A model generated the notes under the pieces. It did not search any database. It was not told the origin of the DNA and saw only the letters and a list, made by a program, of their open reading frames with translations. From Adineta vaga (lineage: Eukaryota > Rotifera): DNA of 64,000 bases. Location of the stretch: assembly GCA_021613535.1 (NCBI GenBank), contig CP075492.1, forward strand, positions 14,942,001 to 15,006,000, written 5' to 3'. Shown piece by piece: positions 11,139 through 21,885 of the stretch (positions are counted from its first letter, which is position 1; each line of letters starts with the position of its first letter). A program made the position numbers and the translations under genes.

Positions 11139-12114
11139 TCAGTGAAATACCATCTTGAAAGAAGTGGTAAGAATATCCAACAAGAAAAACTGCAATTATT
11201 CGCTGATTATGTTACTTCATTTTTAAATCTATAAAAAATTTTTTCACGGTCGCTTCGCATGCATTATTTTTCTTTTGAGCACTGTTACTTTGAGGATGTG
11301 GGTGTGGGTGTGATGTAAGTGCACAAAAATAATTCAAATTATACTCAGTTGGGTATATGTCATGACATTTGTTTAGAAAAATTAACAATATTTTAAAACT
11401 ATTCGGAAGAATTGAATGCATAAACTTCAACAATTCTACGAAACAATCTATGTACTTCTCTTGATCTACACTGATATCCATACGTTCAAGATTGCATTTT
11501 CTTCTGTTGTTAACATCATCATTAGGTTTATTAAATTTATTAAGTCATATAATAATCAAAACGGATACAATGTACAAAGGAGAACAAGTGCACAAAAACG
11601 AATTGGGCATCCTTATGTTTTATTCAAAGATAAGCATACTATTGCAGGCCTGGTGTATCTAGGTGACTCATATTGCATTTCACCTTGATATTCATTGTCA
11701 TTGCCAGATCGTGTCAAAGAATTGATTGAATCTATTGATAAAAATAATATAGAGAAGCAAAATGTTTTCATATTTACATGAAAGTGAAAATTCGAAACTT
11801 TTGTCAGTAATTTCTACTTATTATATTCAATACATCTGGCTTTTTCTCGATATCACTATTGATCCTAATCGAGACATATAAAGCTAAATTGATGCTTTCT
11901 ATACAAGTATTCATTTTGCGATCTACATCTTAATTTCAGTGTGCAAAGCTAACTATATTTTCATTACTTGGTGCCTAGAAAAATAGATGTTCTGTTTTAT
12001 AAAAACTTCCTTGTCTCATATGATGAGTGTTGATAATTGTCTGGCATTGCGGTTGTTTTATCAGTTTGTTGTATTTCATGTAAGACCATGTTACAATAAT
12101 GTGTGAAGAGATTT
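11139..12114. other. Intergenic with GT-rich element and exon-like trace
   Basis: A GAGGATGTGGGTGTGGGTGTG run at about 11291-11311 is a copy of the GT-rich family without an evident second arm. At 11560-11785 on the plus strand, broken frames read protein-like (GHPYVLFKDKHTIAGLVYLG, then LPDRVKELIESIDKNN in another frame). This suggests a small decayed gene of unknown family. Confidence 0.3.
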
Positions 12115-13044
12115 TCAAATCGTTTTTTTAAGTTCTGATAGAAAAACAGGATGAATACGAGCGGCTTGATAGAAATCGTTGAATATGAGTTTCCCACGGT
12201 TCGTCGTAATAAACTTTTGCAATAAACATCGATATTTTAATGTTTCTTCTGAATGATATTGATCTTCGATATAAGTAATTATTTCAATTGGTTTTAGCGG
12301 AGAATACTTTTTTGCCAATGAATTGTTGATATATTTGCAGAGCTTATCTATCATGTCCTGTGGATTTGTAGATGCATTCTCAGTTGAATGCGAAATACGA
12401 TAGGCCAAATCTTTGATAATGTCTATTTTATAGTATTTATCAAAGTTTTCTCTATTTTGCTCAAGAAAAACTCCAATATCATGCAACGGTGCAATCATTA
12501 GTTCATTTAAAAAGTCTTCTTGTTCACTTTCAGGAGACTTTATTTGTTCTTCAAAACTTACTTCCGAGTGTCTATTTAGCGAAGCGTCTGTTAACAAATG
12601 ACTATAAATCAGTTTCAGTTTGATTAGAAGTTCTATTATCGAATAATCATGATGTTTCATATTCTGTAATATATCTTTGGAGAGACATATTACTTTATGG
12701 TCATTATTGTTTTGAAAGTATGTCTTCATATCAGCTAGCGGCAAGAGATCATTATAAACAGCAGCAATTATGATATCATCGGTGTTTGACGTTGACTTAC
12801 TGCATTGTTGTATATGTTTTTGAATTTCTTTGTACAATTTACTTTCAAGAATTCCACTATTCTCGAGATTATCCAATAGTGCTCGAATATTAACGATCTT
12901 GTCATTTTTAGAATTTGATAAATACGAATCATTGGTTGAAGTAAAACGACTATGCGTAATATTTATTCGACGAAACGATAAATTAGAGATATTAGGATGA
13001 GAGATAAGGCGAAAAACTGCGTATTTGTTTACGAACTGCATCAT
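12115..13044 (-). CDS. Hypothetical protein, possible mitochondrial presequence
   Basis: A single frame of 309 residues. The N-terminus MMQFVNKYAVFRLISHPNIS, continuing RRINITHSRFTS, is basic, lacks acidic residues for about 35 positions and could form a mitochondrial targeting helix (inference). The remainder is helical and charged, with no motif I know. It is the left member of two unknown genes that point away from the palindrome at 13358-13981. Its start lies about 310 bases beyond the left arm, and the left-arm ORF reads in the same direction just upstream. I saw no sequence similarity to the right-hand gene. Confidence 0.6.
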   Translation of the reverse strand: MMQFVNKYAVFRLISHPNISNLSFRRINITHSRFTSTNDSYLSNSKNDKIVNIRALLDNLENSGILESKLYKEIQKHIQQCSKSTSNTDDIIIAAVYNDLLPLADMKTYFQNNNDHKVICLSKDILQNMKHHDYSIIELLIKLKLIYSHLLTDASLNRHSEVSFEEQIKSPESEQEDFLNELMIAPLHDIGVFLEQNRENFDKYYKIDIIKDLAYRISHSTENASTNPQDMIDKLCKYINNSLAKKYSPLKPIEIITYIEDQYHSEETLKYRCLLQKFITTNRGKLIFNDFYQAARIHPVFLSELKKTI

Positions 13045-13357
13045 TTACAGTGAATCCATTAGAGAAATCATTTTTGTCAAAAATTGTCGCTTTTGCAGAA
13101 AAAAATAACTATTTTTTCATAGAATATTGACAAAGAAAGACACAAGAATAAAAATGTAAACGGGTAACATATTTTTCATTTTTTACTGAGAAAGAAGGAA
13201 ATAAAATATAACTATGCATTTTTCTTTCTTTTCAAATCCGCCGAGAAAATATTCTTTTTTATAAGCGACGCAAAGAGAAGAGGCATTGTCGCTTCCAGTT
13301 AAATGGAAGAAATATTGAAGGAAACCATAAAAAAACCCAAATGCATACGGTTGACTT

Positions 13358-13620
13358 ACGAGGGAACCTCCCGAGGTGATACCTCTCGTTCTCATTCATT
13401 CATATTTCATTCAGTCGGGTATATTGAGGTAGTAGGAACTCTCAACGGATTTCTGCCCAAACTCTTTTGCTGTTGAAATATCGTATTTCTAAGGTACTGT
13501 GCTAACTCACTGTCGTGGTCCCCCTCAGGGATATCAGAAAAACTCATGTTCGAATTTTGACTTGAAATTTTATACACAGAGAGATCTCGGCGAGAGTGGT
13601 TTGTTGTAAAAGTTTCAGCT
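13358..13620 (-). repeat. Left arm of long inverted repeat
   Basis: About 263 bases, matching 13719-13981 in reverse complement with no indel and only about seven mismatches (roughly 97% identity). Positions p and 27339-p pair. Similarity fades beyond 13358 outward and stops sharply at 13620 inward, leaving a 98-base spacer. Confidence 0.9.
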
Positions 13621-13670
13621 TCCCTGATGTCTCTTATAGCAGATAGGAACAACAACTCTAGTATCTGCAA
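13407..13670 (-). CDS. Arm-encoded ORF, left copy
   Basis: The leftward frame runs through the left arm and ends YPTE-stop. Arm part: ETFTTNHSRRDLSVYK, then NMSFSDIPEGDHDSELAQYL, ending RVPTTSIYPTE. It differs from the right copy at only two residues (R/H and I/V) within the arm, and the N-terminal 17 residues in the spacer are unrelated. If translation starts at the internal Met of MSFSDIP the two products are identical, 46 residues. It may be an exon, a small gene or a mobile-element fragment. No family recognised. Confidence 0.45.
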   Translation of the reverse strand: MQILELLFLSAIRDIREAETFTTNHSRRDLSVYKISSQNSNMSFSDIPEGDHDSELAQYLRNTIFQQQKSLGRNPLRVPTTSIYPTE

Positions 13671-13680
13671 ACAGCGTTAG

Positions 13681-13932
13681 GTGTCGCAGCCGTCTTTCCT
13701 TACAGGAATAATGACTAGAGCTGAAACTTTTACAACAAACCACTCTCACCGAGATCTCTCTGTGTATAAAGTTTCAAGTCAAAATTCGAACATGAGTTTT
13801 TCTGATATCCCTGAGGGGGACCACGACAGTGAGTTAGCACAGTACCTTAGAAATACGATATTTCAACAGCAAAAGAGTTTGGGCAGAAATCCGTTGAGAG
13901 TTCCTACTACCTCAATATACCCGACTGAATGA
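13681..13932 (+). CDS. Arm-encoded ORF, right copy
   Basis: Mirror image of the left-arm ORF, with the same C-terminal 70 residues (ETFTTNHSHRDLSVYK ... YPTE) and a different start in the spacer. A pyrimidine-rich TTTCCTTACAG acceptor-like site at about 13694-13704 precedes the arm, so the ORF could be a 3' exon. The next gene to the right (14060-15224) follows on the same strand, just as the left copy precedes 12115-13044. Confidence 0.45.
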   Translation: MSQPSFLTGIMTRAETFTTNHSHRDLSVYKVSSQNSNMSFSDIPEGDHDSELAQYLRNTIFQQQKSLGRNPLRVPTTSIYPTE

Positions 13933-13981
13933 AATATGAATGAATGAAAACGGGAGGTATAACCTCGGGAGGTCCCCGCGT
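13719..13981 (+). repeat. Right arm of long inverted repeat
   Basis: Reverse-complement partner of 13358-13620. The outer end carries a small CGGGAGGTATAACCTCGGGA motif that is itself partly palindromic and is conserved with two or three changes on the left. Confidence 0.9.
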
Positions 13982-14059
13982 TGGTATTTTTTTTTCTCAT
14001 TGTTTCAAGTTTTTAGATTACAACGTTCAGCTTCATTCTATACTATAGTTGGTAAAAGT

Positions 14060-15224
14060 ATGTCATTGCTCTTTAATCGGTTGGCTAGAGTACCTCTAGA
14101 AACTCTAATGAAGAGTTTGGTTAATTCTTACAAGATCAGTATTGATTGTAAAAACCGATCCACTAAGAAAGAAGAAACGATGAACTACTACGGAGAAGCC
14201 GCTAACGATGCTATTGATCAAGTTTGGAAAAAAGAACAGGATTTTATCATGTTGATGGACGCATTCAAACTCATACTATCTACTATACACACGCCGTCTT
14301 CTATCGAAATCAATGAGATAAATATGAAAAGAGCAATATATCAGAATGCTTTTGAATGTGCAGCCAAAAGTATTCTCATTAATTATCAACAACTGTCGAA
14401 ACGTTTTTTTCTCAGCGATTTATATTCCATGATTGTAAATGAAATAAATACACAACTATTAATTCAACAAAGTGAGCCAATTCATCGTTTTCATCAAGAC
14501 GCATTATTCAAAGAACTAAAATCCAAAATATATAACAGGCGTAAAGACTCACCAGAAGAAATACGTTCGAATCAATCAGTTTTTCGACGAAAACAAATGA
14601 ACGATAACAAAGTCCAGATATTATATGATATATATGATAAAATAGCAAAAGACTTAGACATGCCAATCTCTCATCTTTTCCAGTATATGTCGGATAAAAA
14701 GCAAAGAAATAAAGAAGTACCTATTGCTCAAGAATTGATCGATCGTTACCGAAACGAAAATAGATCAAAATCAACAGAAGATCTTCAACTATCTGATTTT
14801 TCGCGTACACACTTACCAGTATTTACTGATGAAGAAATTAAAGAAACACAGAAAGTTTTTTACCGGTATATTCAATTTTCCAAACTGTCTTGGAAAGAGA
14901 AGTAAATAACCCAATTATATGATTTTCCATATTCATAAATGAACTCGCATAATCTTCTAGGATGAAACCTACTGGACATTTATGGATAAAACGGCAAAAC
15001 ACATCGAATAAGCCTAACGCATCGAAAATGGACACTCATGTAAGCGTCTTTTATATAACAAATTTAGCGTTAAGATATATTAATATTTACGTATTTTTAC
15101 TTTTAAGGAAATAGGAGTTTTTATGCAGCGATGTCAGATGAACAATGACTTATATGAAATTCGGCTTTATGATAAAGATCATTCTATAGGAAGCTACACA
15201 TTGGATCAGATTGAACGATTTTAG
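14060..15224 (+). CDS. Hypothetical three-exon gene
   Basis: Exons 14060-14901, 14961-15039 and 15109-15224 join in frame across GT-AG introns of 59 and 69 bases, giving about 345 residues that end IGSYTLDQIERF. The start is uncertain: an acceptor-like T-run ending TTTTTAG at 14016 suggests an upstream exon, and the frame is open back to 13940. The protein is helical and charged (KKEQDFIMLMDAFKLIL, ILYDIYDKIAKDL), with no recognised domain and no membrane segment. The last exon reads LYEIRLYDKDHSIGSY, beta-strand-like. It is the right-hand outward-facing neighbour of the palindrome. Confidence 0.6.
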
Positions 15225-15594
15225 TGAATTTAAAAATTTAATACGAAGAGAAAGCATAAATTGAGTTTATAGATTTGTTTTCCAATAAAAACATTGAATT
15301 ATTCGAAAATTTTCTTTTCTTTTTTAGTTTACAAGTGAATCTCTTTGGAAATAATTAGGTTATTTTTAAAGTGGCTAAGTTGAGGATGTGCATGTGACAT
15401 ATGAGATGTAGGTATGAATGTAAGTGAGATTCAGAATGAAGAAGAAGCATTATTACACGAACCTAAACCCACCTCCTCAATCTATAAAGTAGTGAGCAAT
15501 AACAAGTACGATCTTACATTTACAGACAGAAAATAAAGCAACATTCCGATGTGAATTATATTTTAGTATAGTAATTTTAATTTTTAGATCGAAT
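15225..15594. other. Spacer with GT-rich hairpin element
   Basis: Contains an imperfect stem element, listed separately. Otherwise AT-rich and probably holds the promoter of the dynamin-like gene. Confidence 0.4.
15379..15482. repeat. GT-rich hairpin element, long-loop copy
   Basis: GTTGAGGATGTG at 15379-15390 faces CCCACCTCCTCAATC at 15468-15482. TTGAGG pairs with CCTCAA and the flanking G/T-rich parts pair partly. Same ends as the element at 3703-3759 but with a loop of about 80 bases. Confidence 0.5.
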
Positions 15595-18206
15595 ATGACG
15601 ACTAATTTGTTTAAACCAAATAAACCTCGATCAGGAGACGTTTTATTTTCCAATCAAAATGGAACAACCAATACAACTTCATTTACACCATTAAATCTTG
15701 CAGGAGTAACACGACCACCATCACCAATTCCATCTCAGACATATACTGTCAACGATCTATTCACATTTTCCGGTACAACAAATACAAATTTGTTTGCATC
15801 AACAACCATACCATCATTTGCATTACAAGCACCGTACGAACGAGGAACAAAATCAGCCAATACTGCAGCCAATCAAATTGTTGATGACAAGAAAGAAGTT
15901 GTTCACATGATTGCAAATTACGCCATCGAACCTTTAGAGATGTTACATCTTGGTATGTAAAGAACGATTTTCTCTATTCATTACCTGTTCCTTTCCTTAA
16001 AATTATAGTTGATCGTTGGATTCAACAACTTCTCGGTGAATTTTATCAACAACGTGATTCCTTGAAACATCGTTTAAGTGATAAATGGCAAAAAGAAGAA
16101 TTATCTAATATTCAGTACGATAATAATAATCATGTACGAGACATTTATGCTGCGTATAAACAATTACAGACAGCACTTGATACAACATTATCACGCGAAG
16201 CATTTGAAGACTTAAATAATTTCTTACGAAATGTTGATCAAATCACAACAGATGAAATGAAAGAAAAATTCAATTCAATTGCTTCGGAATATTCGAAAAT
16301 CTTACGTTGTTTAGAATATGTTGATCGAAAAATCAAAAGTGGTGTTATTCGAAGTGATAATTATATCAATGAAATTGAAAACAATCTTTCGAAATTAAAA
16401 CAATTGAATAACAAACCATCACATACAATTTGTATTCTCGGCTTAGAAAAAGCGGGTAAATCAACATTTATCAATGCACTTCTTGGTTATGAACTCTTAC
16501 CTGCTGCAAGTGAACGATGTACACAAGTACGAACCGTACTTAAACCACCAATTCAAGATGATGATCAACAATTATATGCAACAGTGAAATTCTATGATGA
16601 ACAAGAATTTCGTGTATTTCATGATAAAATGCCGAAAAAAACCGATGAAACTGAAGACCAATTACAAGCTCGTAAAACTCAGGTATCTGAATTACATGAC
16701 AGATTACGAACGAAATTTCCTGAAGAACAATTTCGTATTAATAATTTGAATGATATTACTCGAGAAAGAACAACTATTCATCAAAAATTACATGAATATA
16801 TCACCGGAGAATTATATGTGAATATTATCAAAGAAATTGCCATTTATACCGATCGACTTCCAGGTAATGTATAGATCATGAATTGATAGAAATTCTAAAG
16901 TTTTATTCTCTTTCTAGGAAGAAACTATGAACTTCTTGATGTACCTGGTTTTGATTCTCCGATCAAAGAACATCGTGATGCAGGTTTAGAAGCAGTTAAA
17001 AATGCAGATGCATTTCTTTTTCTCACCAGTGGTCAAAATCCAAGTCTCACTCAACCACAAATTCAACTTTTAAATGAAATTCGTCAAAATCATTTCGAAG
17101 CAATGCAACGTGCTTTTGGTATTATCACGAAATTAGATCTTTGTCAAACTTCAGATAATTTTAAAGAACATTATCGAAATTCTTATAATGAATTAATTGA
17201 TAAAGGCTTTCAACCCGAACATATCTTTGTTACTTGTTCACGTTTACAATTGTTAGATCGAAATTGTGAAGAATATCGTATTATTGATTCGAAAATAAGA
17301 AACTTCGGCGACGGTTTAAATGATGGATTTGAAAGAAGTAAAGAAGCTTTAAATCGTTTTATTGAATTTGAATTACCTAAGACACATTTGAAACAATTAA
17401 TTGACATCGGACGAATGCGATTAGTTCGACCAGTTAGTGAACGTATTGATCAAATACATGAAAAACAACTTTTACCACAAAATCTTGCTGATATGTCAAT
17501 TGATGATTATATCAAACAACAAAAAATTGAAAGTTGGGATCGTGTTTACGATGAAAAAATCTTCAAACCTGCTTTTGCTCAAGCAAATGCATGGCACGGA
17601 AAGATTATTACGAAAGAACGTGCATTATTTGCCGAAAAAGTCAAAGAACATTTTCATAATTCCTTTCTTGATCGTACACATGATTTTCTTAAATCAACCC
17701 ATCCTATTGAACAAATTATGTTAGAAACATATGGATATTCAAAACTACAATTAAATGTTCATCCAACTGATAATCAAGAACGAGAAAGATTAAGTTTTGA
17801 ATTAGAAAAAGTTGTTGATGAAACGTCGAATGTTCTTGCTGAATATTTGTATCATCATTATGTTTGTGGATTCGAAGATATTCTCAATGCAGTTTGTCCA
17901 CATTTGAAAGATCTTTATCGACCAAAATTAACCTTAGAAAAATGTTTAAATGAAACTCATGCATTAATTCTTCGTGTTGCTCGTCCAATTATAATGGCAA
18001 CTCTTCGATATTCACATTTAGATTTACCTGTTAAACATGATGCGATCAAAGAATTAATTTATATTGCACCAATAGTCGCATCAAATATAGCGCATAATCA
18101 AAAACAAGGACAGTCATCACTTGCAGAAGAAATTGAAAAAATTGCCAAAGAATTAAACAGACAGAACGATTTAACAACATCGATTATTCAAACACTCTTT
18201 AAATGA
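15595..18206 (+). CDS. Dynamin-superfamily large GTPase
   Basis: Exons 15595-15952, 16009-16863 and 16918-18206 give 833 residues. A disordered N-terminus (about 1-100) is rich in Asn, Thr, Phe and Gly (NLFKP, LFTFSGTTNTNLF). Then comes a helical segment and the G domain: G1 GLEKAGKS (about 264-271) in ILGLEKAGKSTFINALLG, G2 Thr in CTQVRTV, G3 DVPGFD, G4 TKLD. The long helical C-terminal half fits a dynamin/BDLP-type stalk. No PH domain or obvious transmembrane hairpin was seen. Expected role: GTP-driven membrane or cage remodelling. It resembles bacterial-dynamin-like and interferon-GTPase relatives more than classical dynamin. The exact subfamily needs a tree. Confidence 0.9.
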
Positions 18207-18279
18207 CCATCTTTTTTTCATTGAACTATACCTATTCCTGATATTATCTGATGAGAATGTGCGTAAAGTTGTGGAACGC

Positions 18280-18390
18280 GGGTGAGGGCGTGAGTGGATG
18301 CAGATCAGAGTATCGTTATTGTCTTTAACTACCCCCTCACCCACACCCACACCCACACCCACACCCACACCCACACCCACACCCTCAAGA
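18280..18390. repeat. Telomere-like CCCACA array within GT-rich hairpin
   Basis: At 18337-18385 the sequence is an almost pure CCCACA hexamer array of about eight units, the complement of TGTGGG, closed by CCCTCAAGA. GGGTGAGGG (18280-18288) pairs perfectly with CCCTCACCC (18334-18342). The array lies about 130 bases after the dynamin-like stop codon. Confidence 0.8.
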
Positions 18391-19770
18391 TGAATTTAAC
18401 TGTTCGATTAAATGGTGTCTCCATAGCAGTAGAATCAGTACTGTTAGCATCGAGAAAGTCGGTATTATTAATGAACTTTGACATTCTTTAAAAAGTATGC
18501 TAGTCAGACATATCAGATTTATGATGAATCATAGAGAAATAAGGTTTTTTTCTAGTATGTTTTGTGCAAATGAAGTTCGTTAAAATAATCATCATAGGAT
18601 GTAGAAGTATAGATGTGAATAAAAGATCGACATGATATTCACATTTTATACATCATTAAAAATATATCTATCTGTGCGTTCTCATTTTATCAAGGTACCT
18701 GTGAAAATACCTTTATCAACAGTTTTCCTATCTGCAGTATATTTCGTATAAATACATGTTTGTTGACAACGAAACTGTTTTCTATTAACGGAACGTTGTG
18801 CATTGTGTATCAAAAAGAAAACAAGTTGAAAAGAGAGAGAAAAAGTTTTAAGGATCAACATCATGAAGTTTATACTTCTTTAAAAAATTTCCAGTATGAA
18901 ATCGTATAAAAACGAGATAGAAATCTTTTTATATTATAGCTACATTGTTATCTTCTATGATAAGATTCACTGATGTGTCCAAAGTTCTCTCGTCGATCAG
19001 AGGTTAGGAAATGCTCAATGAGTCTTTGTGACCTATGAAACAACGAGATTTAAAACCATGATATCTATTTCCAAAATTATTTTTTTACTGCTCTCTGTAA
19101 ATTTTATTTATCAGTTCGTATAGTATGACAATGTGCACGTAATGTGAACTTAGATTCAACGTACACAAGAGGAAACGATTTAATTTGGTGGGGAATAAGT
19201 TTGCATGAAGGTGACATTTCAATCAATGAAGATTTACTGGTACACATTTTCAAATTGAATCGCAAAATGCTAAATTAACAACACAATATTCGAGTACAAA
19301 GGATAAAATTTAAGAAATTATTCTGATGTCTGACTCATATTTTTGTGTCATCAGTCAAGTTACTGCCAAATTAGATCTTCATATTATTCATCTCAGTTAA
19401 AAAAACCTTTTCTCAATTATTAAGGTATGTGAGAATACGAAAGTACTATATAAATGTTCATAAAATCAAAACTCATATATTTTCTCATTTGATTTTCAAT
19501 AGATTCATTAGCACATGGTACTATTCGAGAAACAGGAAAACTAATGACGTATAATAGACTATTCGAGAAATTTTTAATAGACTAGTCAACCGTTTCAGTT
19601 TCAGAGTTAGAAGAAAGAAAAACAACATTGTATTTCAATTCTCTGCGCCATATGTAGTTGTAAAGAGAGCAAATGAAAAAGAAATTTCTGTTCTGTTATT
19701 ATTTTCTTTTATAATGATATGGCACTTTTTTTCTGTAGTAATAAATGATTTTGAAATAGAACGTGCGTAG
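18391..19770. other. Intergenic, no gene seen
   Basis: About 1.4 kb of AT-rich sequence. Short frames only, none with family resemblance. Probably holds the promoter of the ADP-ribosyltransferase gene. Confidence 0.4.
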
Positions 19771-20921
19771 ATGGTAGCTGCTGCCATGAATGTGAATCGA
19801 CGTCTAATAACAAATATTCGTGACGAACCAAGGCAAATGCTTTTACCTATAGATGGTTATGAACAAGAACCACTTGTATCTCTTGAACAAGCGTGTCAAC
19901 CATTAGAGCATTTATTTGACGTCAACGAATTGAAACAAAATATTATAATTGCAAAAATGAATTCAACACAAGCAGAAGATCAATTGAGTATAGATGAATC
20001 TGCTTCCATTTATTTGTATACATTGGAATGGAAAATACATCAAAATAGTCTCTATGCAATACTTAATCGAACATTACGTATGATTGATCGTAATAAATTA
20101 CGACCATGGTTTAAATATTTAAAACTATTTCTTACAGCATTCTTTAAACTTCCGTACTTGAAACCAATCGAAAATTATCCTTGCGAAATAACTTAATCTT
20201 TCTTATTTAGGGCAACAGAACTTCGAACTATCTATCGTGGTGTTCCAGAAGATTTAAATGATCTTTATAGAGAAGGAAAGAAAGTGGCTTGGTGGTCAAT
20301 AAGCTCTTGCACAACTTCATTGAAAGTACTAGAATCACCATACTATGTAGGAACATCAGGTGCTCGAACTATGTTTCATATTGAAACTAGCAGTGGTAAA
20401 ATAATTCGATCACATTCTTATTATGAACAAGAAGATGAAATTCTTCTTCCACCTGGTATCCATCTTGAAGTAATCGGTAACTTAAATCCAGCTCCAGGTT
20501 TACATATGATACAACTTCGTGAAATTCAACCACCCTATAAAATGCTTGCTAATCCATTCAATCTTAATCAGAAGAAGAAAGACAGTAATATTCCATCTAT
20601 CCAAACATCAATTAAAAAAAGTAAGTTTTTCTTTTTTTTGTTTTTAACAAGCGAGAAAATTTATACTTGGAAGAACCACAAACAATGATACCATCCAATA
20701 CCTCATCTTATTCTAATCAGAAACTGGATTGTCATGGACGTGCTTGTGCTAAATGTGGTTTTTGTCGTGATTGGTATTGGCGGTCTCCTGGTTCAGGAAG
20801 CAAGGTTTATAAACGACGCACACAGGCGAAATGTGTTATCAATAGTTATAGTTGTGGTATTGGTTATTATTATTATCATCATAATTATCGTTTATGTGAA
20901 TGTGACGATAACATTTTCTAA
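19771..20921 (+). CDS. Mono-ADP-ribosyltransferase (arginine-type ART fold)
   Basis: Exons 19771-20153, 20211-20620 and about 20656-20921. The joined chain carries the R-S-E pattern: Arg in TIYRGVPED, the S-T-S-like WWSISSCTTS and an acidic EQEDEILLPPG loop that supplies the E-x-E pair, all diagnostic of ARTs that transfer ADP-ribose from NAD+ to protein. The N-terminal part (RRLITNIRDEPRQMLLPIDG) is the usual bdelloid preface. The last exon has a Cys cluster, RACAKCGFCRDWYWR, that may bind zinc. After it the called frame ends in a Tyr/His-rich tail, while another frame holds a very hydrophobic run, so the 3' end is uncertain. The start could be either Met at 19771 or 19786. Confidence 0.8.
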
Positions 20922-21081
20922 TGCAAATATCCTTCGATATGGGAAATATCGCTAAGAAATAAACCTAAAAATCAAAATTTATCTTGTCATAATGATTAGC
21001 ATATGAGTAGTTCCTTATTGCTTCGAAATGTAATAACACACTCTTGTATTCCAGCTATTCTGATAGTAGTTAGCAAGAGAA

Positions 21082-21885
21082 TCATATATTAATAAAATAC
21101 CAATCCTGATAGTCAACACCGTGTTCAATTGTATAAAATAAACAATTCATTCTCTGGTGGGTATTTTCAGTCATAGATTTTCGATAGAGTTTCTTGGATG
21201 CATTGTTTTCCATTCTGAGTTGCAATTTTAAATGATATAATTTTGGAAAATAGATTTTGACTTGTAAATCATCAACGAGTTTTTTTAAAGTATTTGAAAC
21301 ATGGTAATGTCAGCGAGATCAATTAGGGGAAAACTTTCAACAAATCCTTAATAAATTCTGTATGATAATGCTCAAGTGCCAAATGCTTTGATATAACAAA
21401 CTCGAAGAGTGTAATTTTCTTTCTTTCATCAGAATTTATACAAAATATGTTTAACATACTGATTAATTGTTTTGTATCCACACTATGAACAGAGATTGTG
21501 GTAAGTAAAGGTGCATGAGTAATGAATTCTAATACATATTGATGAAGAGCATATAAGTATTAATAATCCGTATCATTAAACGGAGACTGTGAGGTACTAC
21601 AGAAATTGTAGCGTTCATCTTCGAACAATTGAATATTTGTGAACTTAGGATCAGGTTCATATCGTGTGTTAACATGACTTGTTGTAAACCTGAAAGATGC
21701 TCGCCATTGCTTGCTCGGATGCATAAGCTTTTTTACTGAGAATAGTTTTGATGTTCGGAATAGAAATCATGGAGTTGTGTTAATATGTCCATATATTGTA
21801 AAGCATAACGAGCAATTGTTTTCATAATCTCATTATTACCAATGAAGTGAGTGAGAAAGTGGTTAGATTTGGTAGAGATGATACA
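21082..21885 (-). pseudogene. Decayed gene, unknown family
   Basis: On the minus strand, long coding-like blocks appear in shifting frames: FIGNNEIMKTIARYAL, YEPDPKFTNIQLFEDERYNF, DERKKITLFEFVISKHLALE and KLYHLKLQLRMENNASKKLY. They are separated by at least one in-frame TAA and two or three frameshifts, none of which is explained by introns. The blocks lie in collinear order and look like one helical eukaryotic protein end of about 250 residues. I could not name the family. It sits between the two ADP-ribosyltransferase genes. Confidence 0.6.

Noticed and set aside
13358-13981. Palindrome as a simple rho-independent-like terminator or hairpin
   Set aside because: Arms are 263 bases and carry an ORF, far beyond a terminator.
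18337-18385. True chromosome end
   Set aside because: Unique genes continue on both sides for tens of kilobases, so the array is interstitial.
18171-18491. Frames rich in Gly-Val or His-Thr
   Set aside because: They are translations of the CCCACA array, not protein genes.
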